NCBI GenBank assembly: GCA_946902875.1
Contig: OX336355.1
Coordinates: 6,965,347-7,029,346, forward strand
From: Nematopogon swammerdamellus
Taxonomy: Eukaryota; Arthropoda; Insecta; Lepidoptera; Adelidae
Direction: 5' to 3'
Length of the DNA: 64,000 nucleotides
Positions 25,691 to 35,824 of the stretch are shown piece after piece (the stretch's first letter is position 1; every line of letters begins with the position of its first letter). Made by a program: the position numbers and the translations under genes. Below the pieces are notes generated by a model that had not been told where the DNA came from, ran no database searches, and worked only from the letters and a program-made list of their open reading frames with translations.

Positions 25691-25999
25691 CAAAGTCGAA
25701 ATCTAAACAGGTTTTTTTAATTTTCCGATATCACATTTAGTTTTTGAGATATAAGAGATTTAGTTAAAAAAAAATTGAATTTTTCTGATTTTTGCATTAA
25801 AATTTTTTTTTTACTTTTTCGGAAAAAAATCTCTATCCCTAGCCGAAATGCGTCTTTTGAGCCCTCAAGCACTCGCGTAGCCCTGGACGAATTCACCCTC
25901 ACACACAGCGAAAAAGAAAGACTATACTGAAGCGTTCGAAAAAAAACGCTCTCCGAGTTTTTGCCGAGCTCAGACTGAGAACTCTTTATGTACAGGTTT

Positions 26000-26130
26000 T
26001 TTTTTTATGGAAACTGACACGGTTGGCTACATCACCTACAACATCCGTGATGTCAGCCCATAACACCGGGTGAACTTGGTGCCACGTCAGTGCTTCCCTT
26101 CGGTCGTGCCGGCTACACTGAACTGGACAA
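26000..26130 (-). mobile_element. SINE family A 3' fragment
   Basis: T-run then GGAAACTGACACGGTTGGCT through GCCGGCTACACTGAACTGGA. About 130 bp of the tail. Confidence 0.85.
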
Positions 26131-26485
26131 AACCACCGTTCCTATAATTTTTCGCAACTGTTATTATTAATTTTATTTTTTCCCCCGGTTGCAGTGACCC
26201 ACCGGTACTTACAACTTTCTCAGTACTACGTGCTGCAGAGTGTAATTGCAACGCCATGCAGTGTGCAAGAAACAACATCCTCCCAAGTTTCTTGTCGCCG
26301 CGAATGTGGGCGCGCTTTTCTTTGCTAAATTAAAGACCAGTTTCGCGCAATCATTTTCAAGAGGAGAACTCGCATTAAATTAATCGAAGTGTTTTTGCTC
26401 GCCGTTTAGTCGGCGTCGAAGATTGTTAATATTTGAAAGGGCTAAGGGCTCCGTGCGGGAAAGTTAGTTTTTTATGTAGAATAGA

Positions 26486-26585
26486 CGGCACGTAACTTGG
26501 TCTCTGTGCCAGAGGGACGGCGTTATACGCATGCGATCGTTGGTATAACGCTGTCCCGCTCGCACAGAGGCCAAGTTACGTGCCG
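26486..26585. repeat. Hairpin element 1
   Basis: Arms CGGCACGTAACTTGGTCTCT and its complement CACAGAGGCCAAGTTACGTG, about 42 bp each, with a roughly 16-nt loop. Contains the GGGACGGCGTTATA block. Confidence 0.9.
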
Positions 26586-26599
26586 GGCAGTATACACAT

Positions 26600-26776
26600 G
26601 GTACAGTTCCCGGCAGCAAATAATGAGTGTCGAGCTTTAGAAAGAGACAATCCGGTTGTAGAGCGTCGTCCCTGTCGCACAGAGACGTGCGAGTTCGTCC
26701 GACAGGGACGGCGCTCTACAACCGGATGGTCTCTTTCTAAAACTCGACACTCATTATTTGCTGGCGGGAACTGTAC
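26600..26776. repeat. Hairpin element 2 (near-perfect, about 80-bp arms)
   Basis: Arms GTACAGTTCCCGGCAGCAAA, TAATGAGTGTCGAGCTTTAG, AAAGAGACAATCCGGTTGTA and their complements. A diverged relative is at 37535-37680 and one arm is at 32290-32370. Confidence 0.9.
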
Positions 26777-26954
26777 ATCACTTGTTAGATCGTGATGTCA
26801 GCCCATTACATAATTTTCTGTTGGAACTAGTTACCATACCAGTGTTTCGTCCTATTTAATTTCATCGCTGTGTTCGTGGTTATAGATAGATACCTATAGT
26901 AAACTGGAACAGAAAACCTTGTTAGTAATACGTATATAAATAAGTCAATTAACT

Positions 26955-27018
26955 ATGGTATAGCGGATCTACGGAACCCTCCGTGCGCGAGTTAAATTCG
27001 CACTTGACTTGATTTTTT
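26955..27018 (+). repeat. TCTG/TCCG element end fragment
   Basis: CTACGGAACCCTCCGTGCGC then GAGTTAAATTCGCACTTGAC, the closing end of the dispersed element. Confidence 0.6.
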
Positions 27019-27223
27019 ACGCTGCGTCTTCCTCTCTCCGCCTCCGGGTGGCGCGGGCGGCGCGGGGGGAGGAGCACGGCGGGACGCATGCGCGCGGATC
27101 TCGCTGGCTGCAAACAAAAAGCGAATCGCGCGAGATGGCGGGAACTTGATGAGTAAAACACGCGCTTTCTGTGCGCGCATTAACTAAAACATAATTTTAT
27201 GACGTAAATTGTCGCGGTTTCGA

Positions 27224-27271
27224 ATAGTGAGCCGCTGCAACGAACTATTGTTCGTTGCAGCGGCTCACTAT
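27224..27271. repeat. Perfect 22-bp hairpin with 4-nt loop
   Basis: ATAGTGAGCCGCTGCAACGA(AC), TATT loop, exact complement. It lies at the end of a GC-rich 200-bp patch (27015-27180). Confidence 0.9.
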
Positions 27272-27589
27272 CGTTGCGAAGGAGATTCGAGTAAACTTTT
27301 TAATAACCTGCACAAAAGGTGTTGCTCCACTGCTAAGTTGATGTACAATGAGCTTCATGACCCAGCCTAGTGTGGAAATCCAGTTCCACACTATTATTTA
27401 CATAGAGTAGGTATTAGAAAATCTTCTGAAATGGAATTATGTCTATAGAATTAGCACTATAGGCACCTAAATGATTGCGATGATGATTTTAATGAATTTT
27501 ATGGACTTTAATCTAAGACTTTAACTGTTAATTATTTTAATTATTTTTAATTGTGACAATTGGAAAATTGAAATTGATTTTATGTAATA

Positions 27590-27690
27590 TACATACATAC
27601 ATACATAACTCACGCTTTTGTATCCCGACAATCAGGGTGAGCAGAGTAATCGGTGTTGTGCTATAAGTTCATACATACATACACACACAT
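27590..27690 (+). repeat. Repeat family D head
   Basis: ATACATACATACATACATAA, TATCCCGACAATCAGGGTGA and GCAGAGTAATCGGTGTTGTG. Confidence 0.7.
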
Positions 27691-28141
27691 AACGTCACGC
27701 TATGTAATATATAATGATAATATATAAATTAGGCTAATTTTAGATACCGATATTGCCAATATTTTAAGCAAGTCCCTTGCCATGATTTGGGTCTGATTGA
27801 GTGGAATACTTTGAGTAGATACTTCGAGTTATAAATTGCAAGTGCAATCTGTATTGCCCACGAATGATTTTCGAAGAAATGCAAACACAAATAAAGAGTA
27901 AGCCAGGCTTAGTCGTATGTTACTGAAAGTCAATGTTTTAAAAAAATTTAAAACAAAAAAAATGAGTTGTCAATTTATACATAGGTTATAACAGGTGTAC
28001 CTTTATAGTATACTCTGGTACAATTTTAAATTGAAAGATTCTTCCTTCAGAAATCCTACAACTTTAGGGCAAGGACACCTTTGTCATGAAAAATTAAAGA
28101 TATTAATGCAATTCAAGTCATACCTTTCTATTGTCCATTTT

Positions 28142-28300
28142 TAGGGTTCCGTACCTTAAAAGGTAAAAACGACACTCTTATAAGAGCACTCCCTTGTCTA
28201 TCCGTCTGTCACAGAGGTTTTTCTCGAAAACTAAGTAACATAGAAACATGAAATTTGGCATGATGACGCGCACATATATCGCTCGTTAACTAGACAAACA
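28142..28300 (+). repeat. TCTG/TCCG element relative, 5' part
   Basis: TTAGGGTTCCGTACCTTAAA, AGGTAAAAACGACACTC and GTCTGTCACAGAGGTTTTTC. A diverged cousin. Confidence 0.6.
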
Positions 28301-28677
28301 TTTATTTTATATTAATATGGGGGGTAACTTTGGTACCAATAAAAAACAGTTTTAATGAAAATATAGTGTACACAATGCACCTAATATATTATATTCAAAT
28401 ATTATATAGAAATTTAAAACAGCTACATCCAAAACGGTAAGTCCCGCTTAAAAAGAGGCAAACTTGCTCGGCATCCACAAAAAGGAAACGAAGTCTGCCT
28501 AAGCCCTCTCGTGTTCATAAAACTTGGATATAATTATAGTGACAGGACTGAACTTCGCGTATCGTTTCCAAGAGGGGCCCGAAAACGTAAAAAAAACGCG
28601 GAGTATTGTGCACTCGGCGGCAGTAGAAAGGGTTGCTAAAGGATATCAAAAAAAATTTTTTTATTCTGTATGTGCCG

Positions 28678-28998
28678 GTTTTTTTTAAGCTGACACGGTT
28701 GGCTACATCACCTACAACATCCGTGATGTCGGCCCATAACAACGGGTGAACTAGGTGCCATGTCAGTGCTTCCCTTCGGTCGTGCCGGCTACACTGAACT
28801 AGACGGAAAACACAAACTACTCGCATTTACATAGCCGTTTCGACCGACGTTTCATTCAGTGCGGTGGTACCAATCCGGGCGGGTTGAACCCTACCACCCA
28901 GTAAAGTAAGAAGGGAAGGGACTTACAGCTTTACGTGGGATCCGAACCACGGTCAGCCTCCAACGGTCGAGCGGTCACCCATCCAAGGACTGACCGGC
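28678..28998 (-). mobile_element. SINE family A with part of 5S-like head
   Basis: From GCTGACACGGTTGGCTACAT to GGTCAGCCTCCAACGGTCGA and GCGGTCACCCATCCAAG. It retains the 3' half of the head (C-box and closing stem) and lacks the rest. Confidence 0.85.
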
Positions 28999-29231
28999 CC
29001 ACTAAGGGGTATTTGATCGATCTAGGTGGCCAATATTATTTATGCAGTTAAACTATTACAGAATGTGTTTTTCAATTATGGGCTGGTGTTAAAATAATTA
29101 TAAAAAAAATTGGTAAAGAAAATAATATGAAATATAATACAAAGAAAATAGGCATTGGTAAAATATTCTTACAAACAATATAATTATTCGAAATATACCT
29201 GTGTATGTGTGTAGTATATGTATGTAGGGTG

Positions 29232-29435
29232 TCACAGCTCTTCACCAGAGTGGCCTTGATCCGAAGACTGTTTTGATTCATCTGAGGACCTTTCCGCTTC
29301 ATCAAGGTGTTGTAGGATGTGCGAATTTTCATTTGCTAATTTTGATTCCCTGACCCTTTTGTTTTTAGCTGCGGATTCACAATCCGCACGAATCCGCAGC
29401 GGTTTCTTACAACATCCTTTAGTATAAACCGCCAT
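29232..29435 (-). CDS. Small ORF, 67 codons, unidentified
   Basis: Starts in a favourable context (AAAGATGGCGG) and encodes a strongly polar protein (MAVYTKGCCKKPLRIRAD..., ending SSDQGHSGEEL) without low-complexity bias from a repeat. A TTTTATA motif lies about 25 bp upstream of the ATG. No family recognised. It could be a real small gene, a first exon or chance. Confidence 0.3.
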   Translation of the reverse strand: MAVYTKGCCKKPLRIRADCESAAKNKRVRESKLANENSHILQHLDEAERSSDESKQSSDQGHSGEEL

Positions 29436-29895
29436 CTTTATTTTCTAGTATAAAATGTTGCCGGGACGAACCCTGAAGTACAACAAATACCTTCGAGTTT
29501 GTATAAATTGGCTTTAAAATCTAACTCAAATACACACTCTGCAAAAATATTTAACTAAAATAGAAAATATAACAGTTACAAAGCATAACATTGAAAACAA
29601 ATGGACAATTACCCGCTTCAACACAATCCATAGCGATTCACTTTCAGCAATGACTGATAAATTAAATTTAAGCACTCGAAAGTACGTATGCGTGAAAATC
29701 ATCGAGAAACAATATTTGCGCGCACGGCGATCATCAAGTTCGGGCTGATCGGATACAGGCGGGCGACGGCGGAGGGGCAAGGTAAGGGTAGGCGAGTGTC
29801 GGCTGACTACTCAACTTTCCGAGGCAGCTATTTTTTTCTATGTCGAGTTAGTTTTACAAAATCGACTTATGACCGGCTAGATTGATCAAATACCA

Positions 29896-29960
29896 GTCCG
29901 TGCGGCCCAGCGTTGCTTAACAATCAATAGCGACAGTCGACTGTCTGCACTTGCCTTTTT
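29896..29960 (-). mobile_element. 5S-like SINE head fragment
   Basis: CCCAGCGTTGCTTAACAATC then AATAGCGACAGTCGACTGTC, the first half of the family A head without body. Confidence 0.7.
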
Positions 29961-30261
29961 GCGGCTTGCCTTTTCTTGCCGCATTCTAGAGACCTACGAG
30001 TACAGCAGGGATCCAGTGAAGACCCGCCAACCATCCTTATCTATTTCATAGTGATAAAACAGAGAGGGACTTCACCAGTGCATTCGTTATATATAACTTA
30101 TATCGCGGGAACTTAACTTATAACTTATAGGGGTGCGGGAGGTAAGGGGCTTGCATACTACGCTCTAGGGAGGTGCGTTCCAGAGACCCATGCTCCTCAC
30201 ATACGTCCCTCTAAGCTCTACAGATACACCGAAGATTAATAATCATTATAAAAAAACGGCG

Positions 30262-30737
30262 AAGTGCGAGTCGGACTCGCGCACAGAGGTTTCCGTACCA
30301 TCGCGTAATAGGTTAGTTTTTAGGTTTCCGTATCCCGTACGGAAGCCTATTGCTAAGCCTCCGCCGCCGTCCGTCCGTCCGTCCGTCTGTCCGAGGGCTG
30401 TATCTCTTGAGCCGTAATAGGTAGGCCGTTGAAACTTTCACAGAATATGCGTTACTATGGCGGATATAACAAAAAATAAGAAAAATAAGAAAATGTTAAA
30501 AATTAAGGCAGGCTCCCAAACAAGAAACGTAAAATAAAATAGATTAGTCACACTGTTGAATAATAGATGGCGCCACAGGATTTTATACATTGCAATTTGA
30601 GGTGCTGTCATTTCCCCACCGCGCCGTAAATTGCGATCGACCTTATTGAGGCTTCTCTCCGATTGAGCGGTTATTGATAGCGGATAGATACGGAAACCTC
30701 CGTGCGCGAGAAAAACTCGCACTTAACAGATTTTTAT
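30262..30737. repeat. TCTG/TCCG-rich element (copy 2) with inverted ends
   Basis: Opens GTGCGAGTCGGACTCGCGCA then CAGAGGTTTCCGTAC. It closes with TACGGAAACCTCCGTGCGCG then AGAAAAACTCGCACTTAAC, so the two ends are inverted repeats. Internal (CCGT)n run and GAGGGCTGTATCTCTTGAGC. Confidence 0.75.
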
Positions 30738-30909
30738 TATTTGTTGTTTTACATGAGAGTTTGCACTATAAATCTCACCAAGTTTGACGCTTGTATGCAT
30801 TACCCATTTTGCGATAGAAAAAAAAACAAAATACCTTGAAAAAAAACTTTTCTTTTCCCCCTCTTGTTGACATTTTCTTTTTATTATTTTGTTAAGATAT
30901 CCGCCATAA

Positions 30910-31012
30910 TAACACGTAGCTATAATTTAAAGGTCGGTCGAACGGACAGACAGACGGACGGCAAAGGAATAGTAATAGGCTTCCGTACTGGTACGGAAGT
31001 CTAAAAACAACA
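30910..31012 (-). repeat. TCTG/TCCG element fragment, inverted
   Basis: CGGACAGACAGACGGACGG and GGCTTCCGTACTGGTACGGA, reverse orientation relative to copy 1. Confidence 0.65.
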
Positions 31013-31036
31013 AGGATAGATCGTAAAGCGCATATC

Positions 31037-31172
31037 AAAGCGGCTATGTAAATAGTTTGTGTTTTCCGTTCAGTTGAGTGTAGCCGGCACGACCAAAGGG
31101 AAGATCTGACGTGGTACCAAGTTCACCAAGGTGTAGTAGGTGATGTTGACAACCGTGTTAGGTTCCATATAC
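31037..31172 (+). mobile_element. SINE family A 3' fragment
   Basis: AAGCGGCTATGTAAATAGTT, CCGTTCAGTTGAGTGTAGCC and GATGTTGACAACCGTGTTAG. Confidence 0.8.
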
Positions 31173-31189
31173 AATATTTTTAATTATCT

Positions 31190-31640
31190 TAATTTTTTTT
31201 TATGTAATCCGGTATGCGTGGCTGAGTCGAAGAGGCCAAAGCGCATGCTCCGACCAGCTAATATCACCTCCGAGAAGGTAGGTGCCATACCGGAGACTTC
31301 CCTGGATTTCTGGCTATACTGGACTAGAGGAGAACACAACCGAGGTTGCTAATAGCAACCTCGGTTGCTGCTGAATGCCGCATAGCAACTTGCTATGCGG
31401 CTATCTTACATCCAGTACGGTGTTATCAACCTAGTCGGATACAATTTGAGCCTACCACCTAGTAAGGGGCAAGGGAAGGGACCAATACAGTTTTACAACG
31501 GCTCCAAACGGTGAAGCAGCAGGTGTAGGTATGCACGTAATTTTTTTCGTCAGAAAAAACTCATTGGTACACGCCGACTGGATTCGAACCTCGGACCTCT
31601 CGCATGAGAGGCCGATGCCCAAACCATATCATAAAATCGC
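31190..31640 (-). mobile_element. SINE family B, full length, tRNA-like head
   Basis: The tail T-run is at 31192. Body as in 15050-15455. The head carries B-box GGTTCGAATCC (31580-31590, minus strand) with CCTCTCATGCGAGAGGTCCG. An unusual internal insertion with two hairpins lies at 31334-31412. Confidence 0.85.
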
Positions 31641-31890
31641 CACCGGAACCCTACTCGACGAACCCCTTTCGTTCTCGCCGTTTCGACGTTCCCAATTGCC
31701 GCCATTTTTTGCGCGTTTTCTCGATTAGGTATGCAAATATGGCCGTCTCCCCGTGCTACGGGTTATTTTTTTCTGGGATAAACGTTACCGGGAAGGGAAT
31801 TAGACTATCTTGCTGGTCCGGGACGGGAGTAGTCGGGAAATATGCTGGGGGCAAGCCGAAATAGTTGTTTGCGAAAGAACCTACATGTAG

Positions 31891-32250
31891 TACCGTTTGG
31901 GGCCGGTACTTTAAAAGAATAGCCCCAATGCATCTCTCCCCGTGTATGTCGTAAGAGGCGACTAAGTGATAGGACTCCCTTCTTATATTACTAGGTGGTA
32001 GGGTTTAAAGCCGCCCGGGTTGGTACCACCGCACTGAATGAAAGGTCGGTCGAAACGGCTATGTAAATAGTTTGTGTTTTCCGTCCAGTTCAGTGTAGCC
32101 TGCACGACCGAAGGGAAGCACTGACGTGGCACAGAGCTGCGCTTCGTGCGCACGTCGTGGCACCTAGTTCACCCGGTGTTATGGGCTGACATCACGGGTG
32201 TTGTAGGTGAGGTAGCTAACTGTGTCAGTTTCCATAAAAAAAAAATACAG
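31891..32250 (+). mobile_element. SINE family A body with D-type head
   Basis: GGGGCCGGTACTTTAAAAGA, GCATCTCTCCCCGTGTATGT and CGTAAGAGGCGACTAAGTGA, then the shared body to GTGTCAGTTTCCATAAAAAA. A 30-bp insertion with GAGCTGCGCTTCGTGCGCAC interrupts the body. Confidence 0.87.
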
Positions 32251-32284
32251 TGTTAAAGACGGACTTATTAGTACTGGCAGTAAT

Positions 32285-32372
32285 TTAATGACCATCGAGC
32301 TTTAGAACGAGACAATACGGTTGTAGAGCGTCGTCTCTGTCGCACGAACTCGCAAGTCTCTGTGCGTACGTA
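32285..32372. repeat. Half of hairpin element 2 family
   Basis: CGAGCTTTAGAACGAGACAA, CGGTTGTAGAGCGTCGTCTC and GCACGAACTCGCAAGTCTCT. A single arm. Confidence 0.7.
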
Positions 32373-32811
32373 AAACATTACTCGACTTTTTAGTACTCAG
32401 GCAAAACATTCAACAGACTTCTGTGTCTATGTGCATAATTATATTTTATTCGTATGTAGGTTGAACAACGCAAAGTACAGTTTAACAGAATGCATTTTAT
32501 AGAGTTTATTATGTTTAAGAGCACCAAAAACTAAGTGTTCGTATCCTTATTTCTTGTCCATGAATCACGTTCAGAAGAAGATTTTCTGAACCGTTATACA
32601 AAAAACTGAGCCATTTTAATCTAAATATTTTTAATTTAATATAAATTGAATTTTGTATAAAAAAAATTATAGAATTATATCTATTTCCGAAGTCGCACAA
32701 ACAGTTGTCGGTTATATAAGTGCATCCGTTTCAGGCCATTCTTTTTCGTATTTTATTCATTTTAAAATACACACAAACACAAATAAGTATTATATTCGTT
32801 TAAACTTCATT

Positions 32812-33595
32812 GGTGAGGTCGGTCGTGATCATAAGCACACCTGGGCGCGCTCAGTAATTGGATGAGTGACCGCTCGACCGTTGGAGGTTGACCGTGGTTC
32901 GGATTCCTCGTAAAACTGTAGATCCCTTTTACCTTACTAGGTAGTAGGGTGTAACCCACCCAGGCTGGCACCACCCCACTGAATGAAAGATCGGTTGAAA
33001 AGACTACTGGGTCGTTCTTCTTTTTTAGCTACAATAGCCTGTCCTTCGTCTAATATGGCATCTCATTAGAGAATTGATATTCGGTTTTATAATGTTCGAA
33101 TAATCGTCCATATTTTTCTATCTGTTAATATTATGCAATCTTTCAGTTTCTCTAACCAGCATTTTTTTCAAACGTTTGTTTTTCTTAGAATGCCGTGACA
33201 GAGTGATAAGCCAAAATATGGGCTGAGATGAAAAAGACCACTCTGTCACATTATTTAAAAAAAAAACACAATTAAAAAAAACAGTATTGGCCGTAAAGGA
33301 AACTCTAATTAGTTCTAATAAAAAAACAAATGCAATTTTTTTTAAATCGTACACTGAAATTACAATTATCGATTGTTCAAAAACCCAAAAAACGGAAAAC
33401 TTCGATTCATTGTACCTAAAAAAGAAGAACGACCCTACTATGTAAATAGTTCGTGTTTTCCTTCCAGTTCAGTTTAGCCGGCACGACTGAAGGGAAGCAC
33501 TGGCATTGCACCTAGTTCACTAAGATGTTATGGACTTACATCACGGATGTCTAGTAGGTCATGTTGCCAACGGTGCCAAGTTTCCATAAATAAAA
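32812..33595 (+). mobile_element. SINE family A split by a MITE
   Basis: The 5' part (32812-33006) includes the IE/C-box part of the 5S-like head (CAGTAATTGGATGAGTGACC). The 3' part resumes at 33439 with TATGTAAATAGTTCGTGTTT and ends CAAGTTTCCATAAA at 33593. The interruption is the element at 33007-33438. Confidence 0.85.
33007..33438. mobile_element. TA-flanked MITE inserted into a SINE, 432 bp
   Basis: Inverted ends GGGTCGTTCTTCTTTTTTAG / same on the other strand, 27 bp with one mismatch. The target TA is duplicated, judged from the SINE consensus (...GGCTATGTAAAT). An internal inverted pair GTGACAGAGTG...CACTCTGTCAC suggests an older nested hairpin. No transposase. Confidence 0.85.
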
Positions 33596-33739
33596 ATGTA
33601 CTCCATCTTACTAATTAGTAATTACCCAACCATTTCTGAAACTAAAATAAGATAGAAACTAAACAGCTAGTTATAACTTTTTTAACCCACCGTACCCTCT
33701 TTCTACCTACCGAATCGTACATAATAAAATCCAGTTCTA

Positions 33740-34179
33740 TTAATATAAAAATTGGGGCTCCTTACCCGCGCGGGTAAGGAGGGTGAGTGAAGCGGGGAGG
33801 CGGGGGAGCCCTGTAGGGTCACGAACGTGGGGTCGGAAGGGTTGTGTGGGGCGGAGTCTCCACGCTACGCGCGGGCTGCATCGCAGGTTAAAAACCACAG
33901 TCAGTCGCACCGCGCACGTTCCCGCGAGGCCACCGTTGCATTTCCGGACGGACGAACGCGCGGAGTGACGTCATTTCCGATTTTCTTTTTATTTCTAAAG
34001 AAAAATTTACTTGTACGCTCTTTCATATAGTATGAAATATTTTTGGGACTTTGTGACATCATGAGTGAGGAACTTGAATTCATGGAATATTTAAAAAACG
34101 AACTTATCGAAAGCTCGCCGCGGCCATGAGGCGCGGCCGTGTTTGAAAGTTTAAATTTTGGCGCGCGTAGATTCGGTTG
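33740..34179 (+). promoter_or_regulatory. CpG-rich promoter / 5' UTR of unidentified gene
   Basis: High GC and CpG (TTACCCGCGCGGGTAA palindrome at 33762-33777, GGCGCGCGTAG, CGCCGCGG) in an otherwise AT-rich region, immediately upstream of a good first coding exon. An upstream ORF is included. No clear TATA box. Confidence 0.55.
34061..34129 (+). other. Upstream ORF in the 5' leader
   Basis: ATG at 34061, 22 codons beginning MSEELEFMEYLKNEL and ending SSPRP, stop TGA at 34127. It ends about 50 bp before the main start region. It could modulate translation of the downstream gene; this depends on the transcript starting upstream of it. Confidence 0.45.
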
Positions 34180-34324
34180 ATGTGTGCGAGTGGGAGGGGC
34201 GATATGGAGAGCTCGGGCGAGGAAGCGGGACGGAGTACGGCGCCCCCCGCCCCTGCACCCGCACCGCCCCCCGCTCACCTCAACGGATCCAACAAAATAA
34301 TCGGAAGAAATGTGAACGGGACCA
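34180..34324 (+). CDS. First coding exon of an unidentified gene (continues outside or far downstream)
   Basis: Two in-frame starts: 34180 (MCASGRGD...) and 34204 (MESSGEEAGRSTAPPAPAPA), the latter with G at -3 and G at +4. An in-frame TAG lies just upstream of 34180. The exon encodes an acidic start, a Pro/Ala run, then PPAHLNGSNKIIGRNVNGT, and stops at the strong donor ACCA|GTGAGTAAA (34325). No domain recognised. A GC-rich disordered N-terminus followed by a long AT-rich intron is common in regulatory genes (inference). I found no convincing second exon up to 64000. Confidence 0.6.
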
Positions 34325-35030
34325 GTGAGTAAAACTTTTTATTCCTTAATTTTTGCTAAGTTAATAGATTTGCTGAATATAAAAACCAGCTAAAATATGT
34401 TAAATAAACAACCAAATAGACGTAGGAAATAATAAATGCCTTAGATAATTAGCAAAATCAATTTAATAATAAATTGGGATAACTAATACATAGCAATTCC
34501 AGACTTGACAATAAGAATGTTTGGTGTATAAACTCAGGTTCATAATTGCATTTCCAACCACACCTATATAGAACTCTGGTCACAACCGCCAACTTACCGC
34601 GTGCAGAGCAACCACATAGGCGCAATGGAAGTTAGTTATTCTGGCAAAGTTCTAAAGTTAGCAATGCACTTTTGAACTCAACCGTACTGTAGACAAACAA
34701 AAAGTTGTACACAATTTTCCGCATAATATAACAATGGCAGCAACAGTTCAACTCTGTTTTTTTTCTCGCTTGAGATTTCACACATTCTAATGGCGACTTT
34801 TTTGCCGACTCTTCGTGTCAAAGAAGCGGCGTTTTTGCCGACCGTCTCTAGAGAACTTCCTCTTATGCGACCGTATTGCGGTAAGCGCAAGAAGTCATCA
34901 TAATCTTCGTGAGCAGCTATGCACGGAGATAGAAACCTCGATACGTACATTACGTATAAGAGCTGTCTTAGGCGTTAGGGGGCTCTTGGGCACATTTGGG
35001 GTATCTTTTAGAAAGTAAAAAAGAAAATAT
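34325..35030 (+). other. Start of a presumed long first intron
   Basis: AT-rich sequence after the donor at 34325. No exon or repeat recognised in this part, only a GTCGGCAAAAACGCC-like stretch around 34800. Confidence 0.4.
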
Positions 35031-35821
35031 AGCAATGTTTTCGGTTACGAGGTATAACTGAAAGCAACTCACTTTGGTCGACGTTTCGTCCCACACTCTG
35101 GTGACACCTCAGGACTCGCGGTACTGCGACGACAGCCTGCCCACTGCATCACTCCCCGTGCATGTCGTAAAAGGCGACTAAGCGATAAGGACAAGATGCA
35201 GTGCTAAAGTGCGAAAGGCCACGTCTCACCTTGGCACGGTCCTTCCGCAGTCGTGCAGTAGGTATCTTTAAAATCTTTACTTGCTGCTCGTTAGTTATAT
35301 ATCTTGTTCTAATATTTTGCGAAACGTGGTGGTCCGTGTTTCCTCCTCTCTAAATTATCAATAAATTCTTGTCGTTATGTACAATTGCATAGTTAGGTAA
35401 ATATAATATAGGTAGGGGAGTCTTTTCCATAAGGGGCACAAGCCCCTCGCCTCGATGAGGGCACCAAAGTGCCGACATCGTTTATATGCCGAAAAGAGGA
35501 GTTACATTTTTAGTGTATTTTACTAAGAATTGCCGTTACAATTTCTACATTTGAATGTAAATCGGAAACCCGATGAGATTTCTAAAAAAAAATTTAAACA
35601 TTGAAAAAAAAATATTCTGAATCTATAAAAAAATCTGAATAACATAGCGTTAAATTTTTCAATAAATTCTATAAAATGTCTACAAATATAATATATAGTT
35701 ATTATATTTGTAAAGTACCTACATTGATATTTTCATTCACATTTCTTTTTTATTTATGTCCGTTTAGGCTTTTACCGCTACACATTACAGCAATGTATTC
35801 GGTTACGCGGTATAACTGAAA
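35031..35821. repeat. Pair of 33-bp direct repeats enclosing about 725 bp
   Basis: AGCAATGTTTTCGGTTACGA + GGTATAACTGAAA at 35031 and AGCAATGTATTCGGTTACGC + GGTATAACTGAAA at 35789. The second copy sits just before a CR-a LINE. The interval contains a family D repeat. Confidence 0.65.
35145..35345 (+). repeat. Repeat family D
   Basis: CTCCCCGTGCATGTCGTAAA, GGCGACTAAGCGATAAGGAC, GCACGGTCCTTCCGCAGTCG, then TTTACTTGCTGCTCGTTAG and TTTTGCGAAACGTGGTGG. Confidence 0.75.
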
Positions 35822-35824
35822 TTC

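Noticed and set aside
31575..31640. Possible tRNA gene (B-box GGTTCGAATCC), also at 7070 and 59270
   Set aside because: No full cloverleaf with an acceptor stem; each is continuous with a SINE body.
33901..34278. 125-codon minus-strand open frame across the CpG-rich region
   Set aside because: It overlaps the plus-strand first exon and its GC-rich leader, has no recognisable motif, and is best explained as an antisense shadow of GC-rich sequence.
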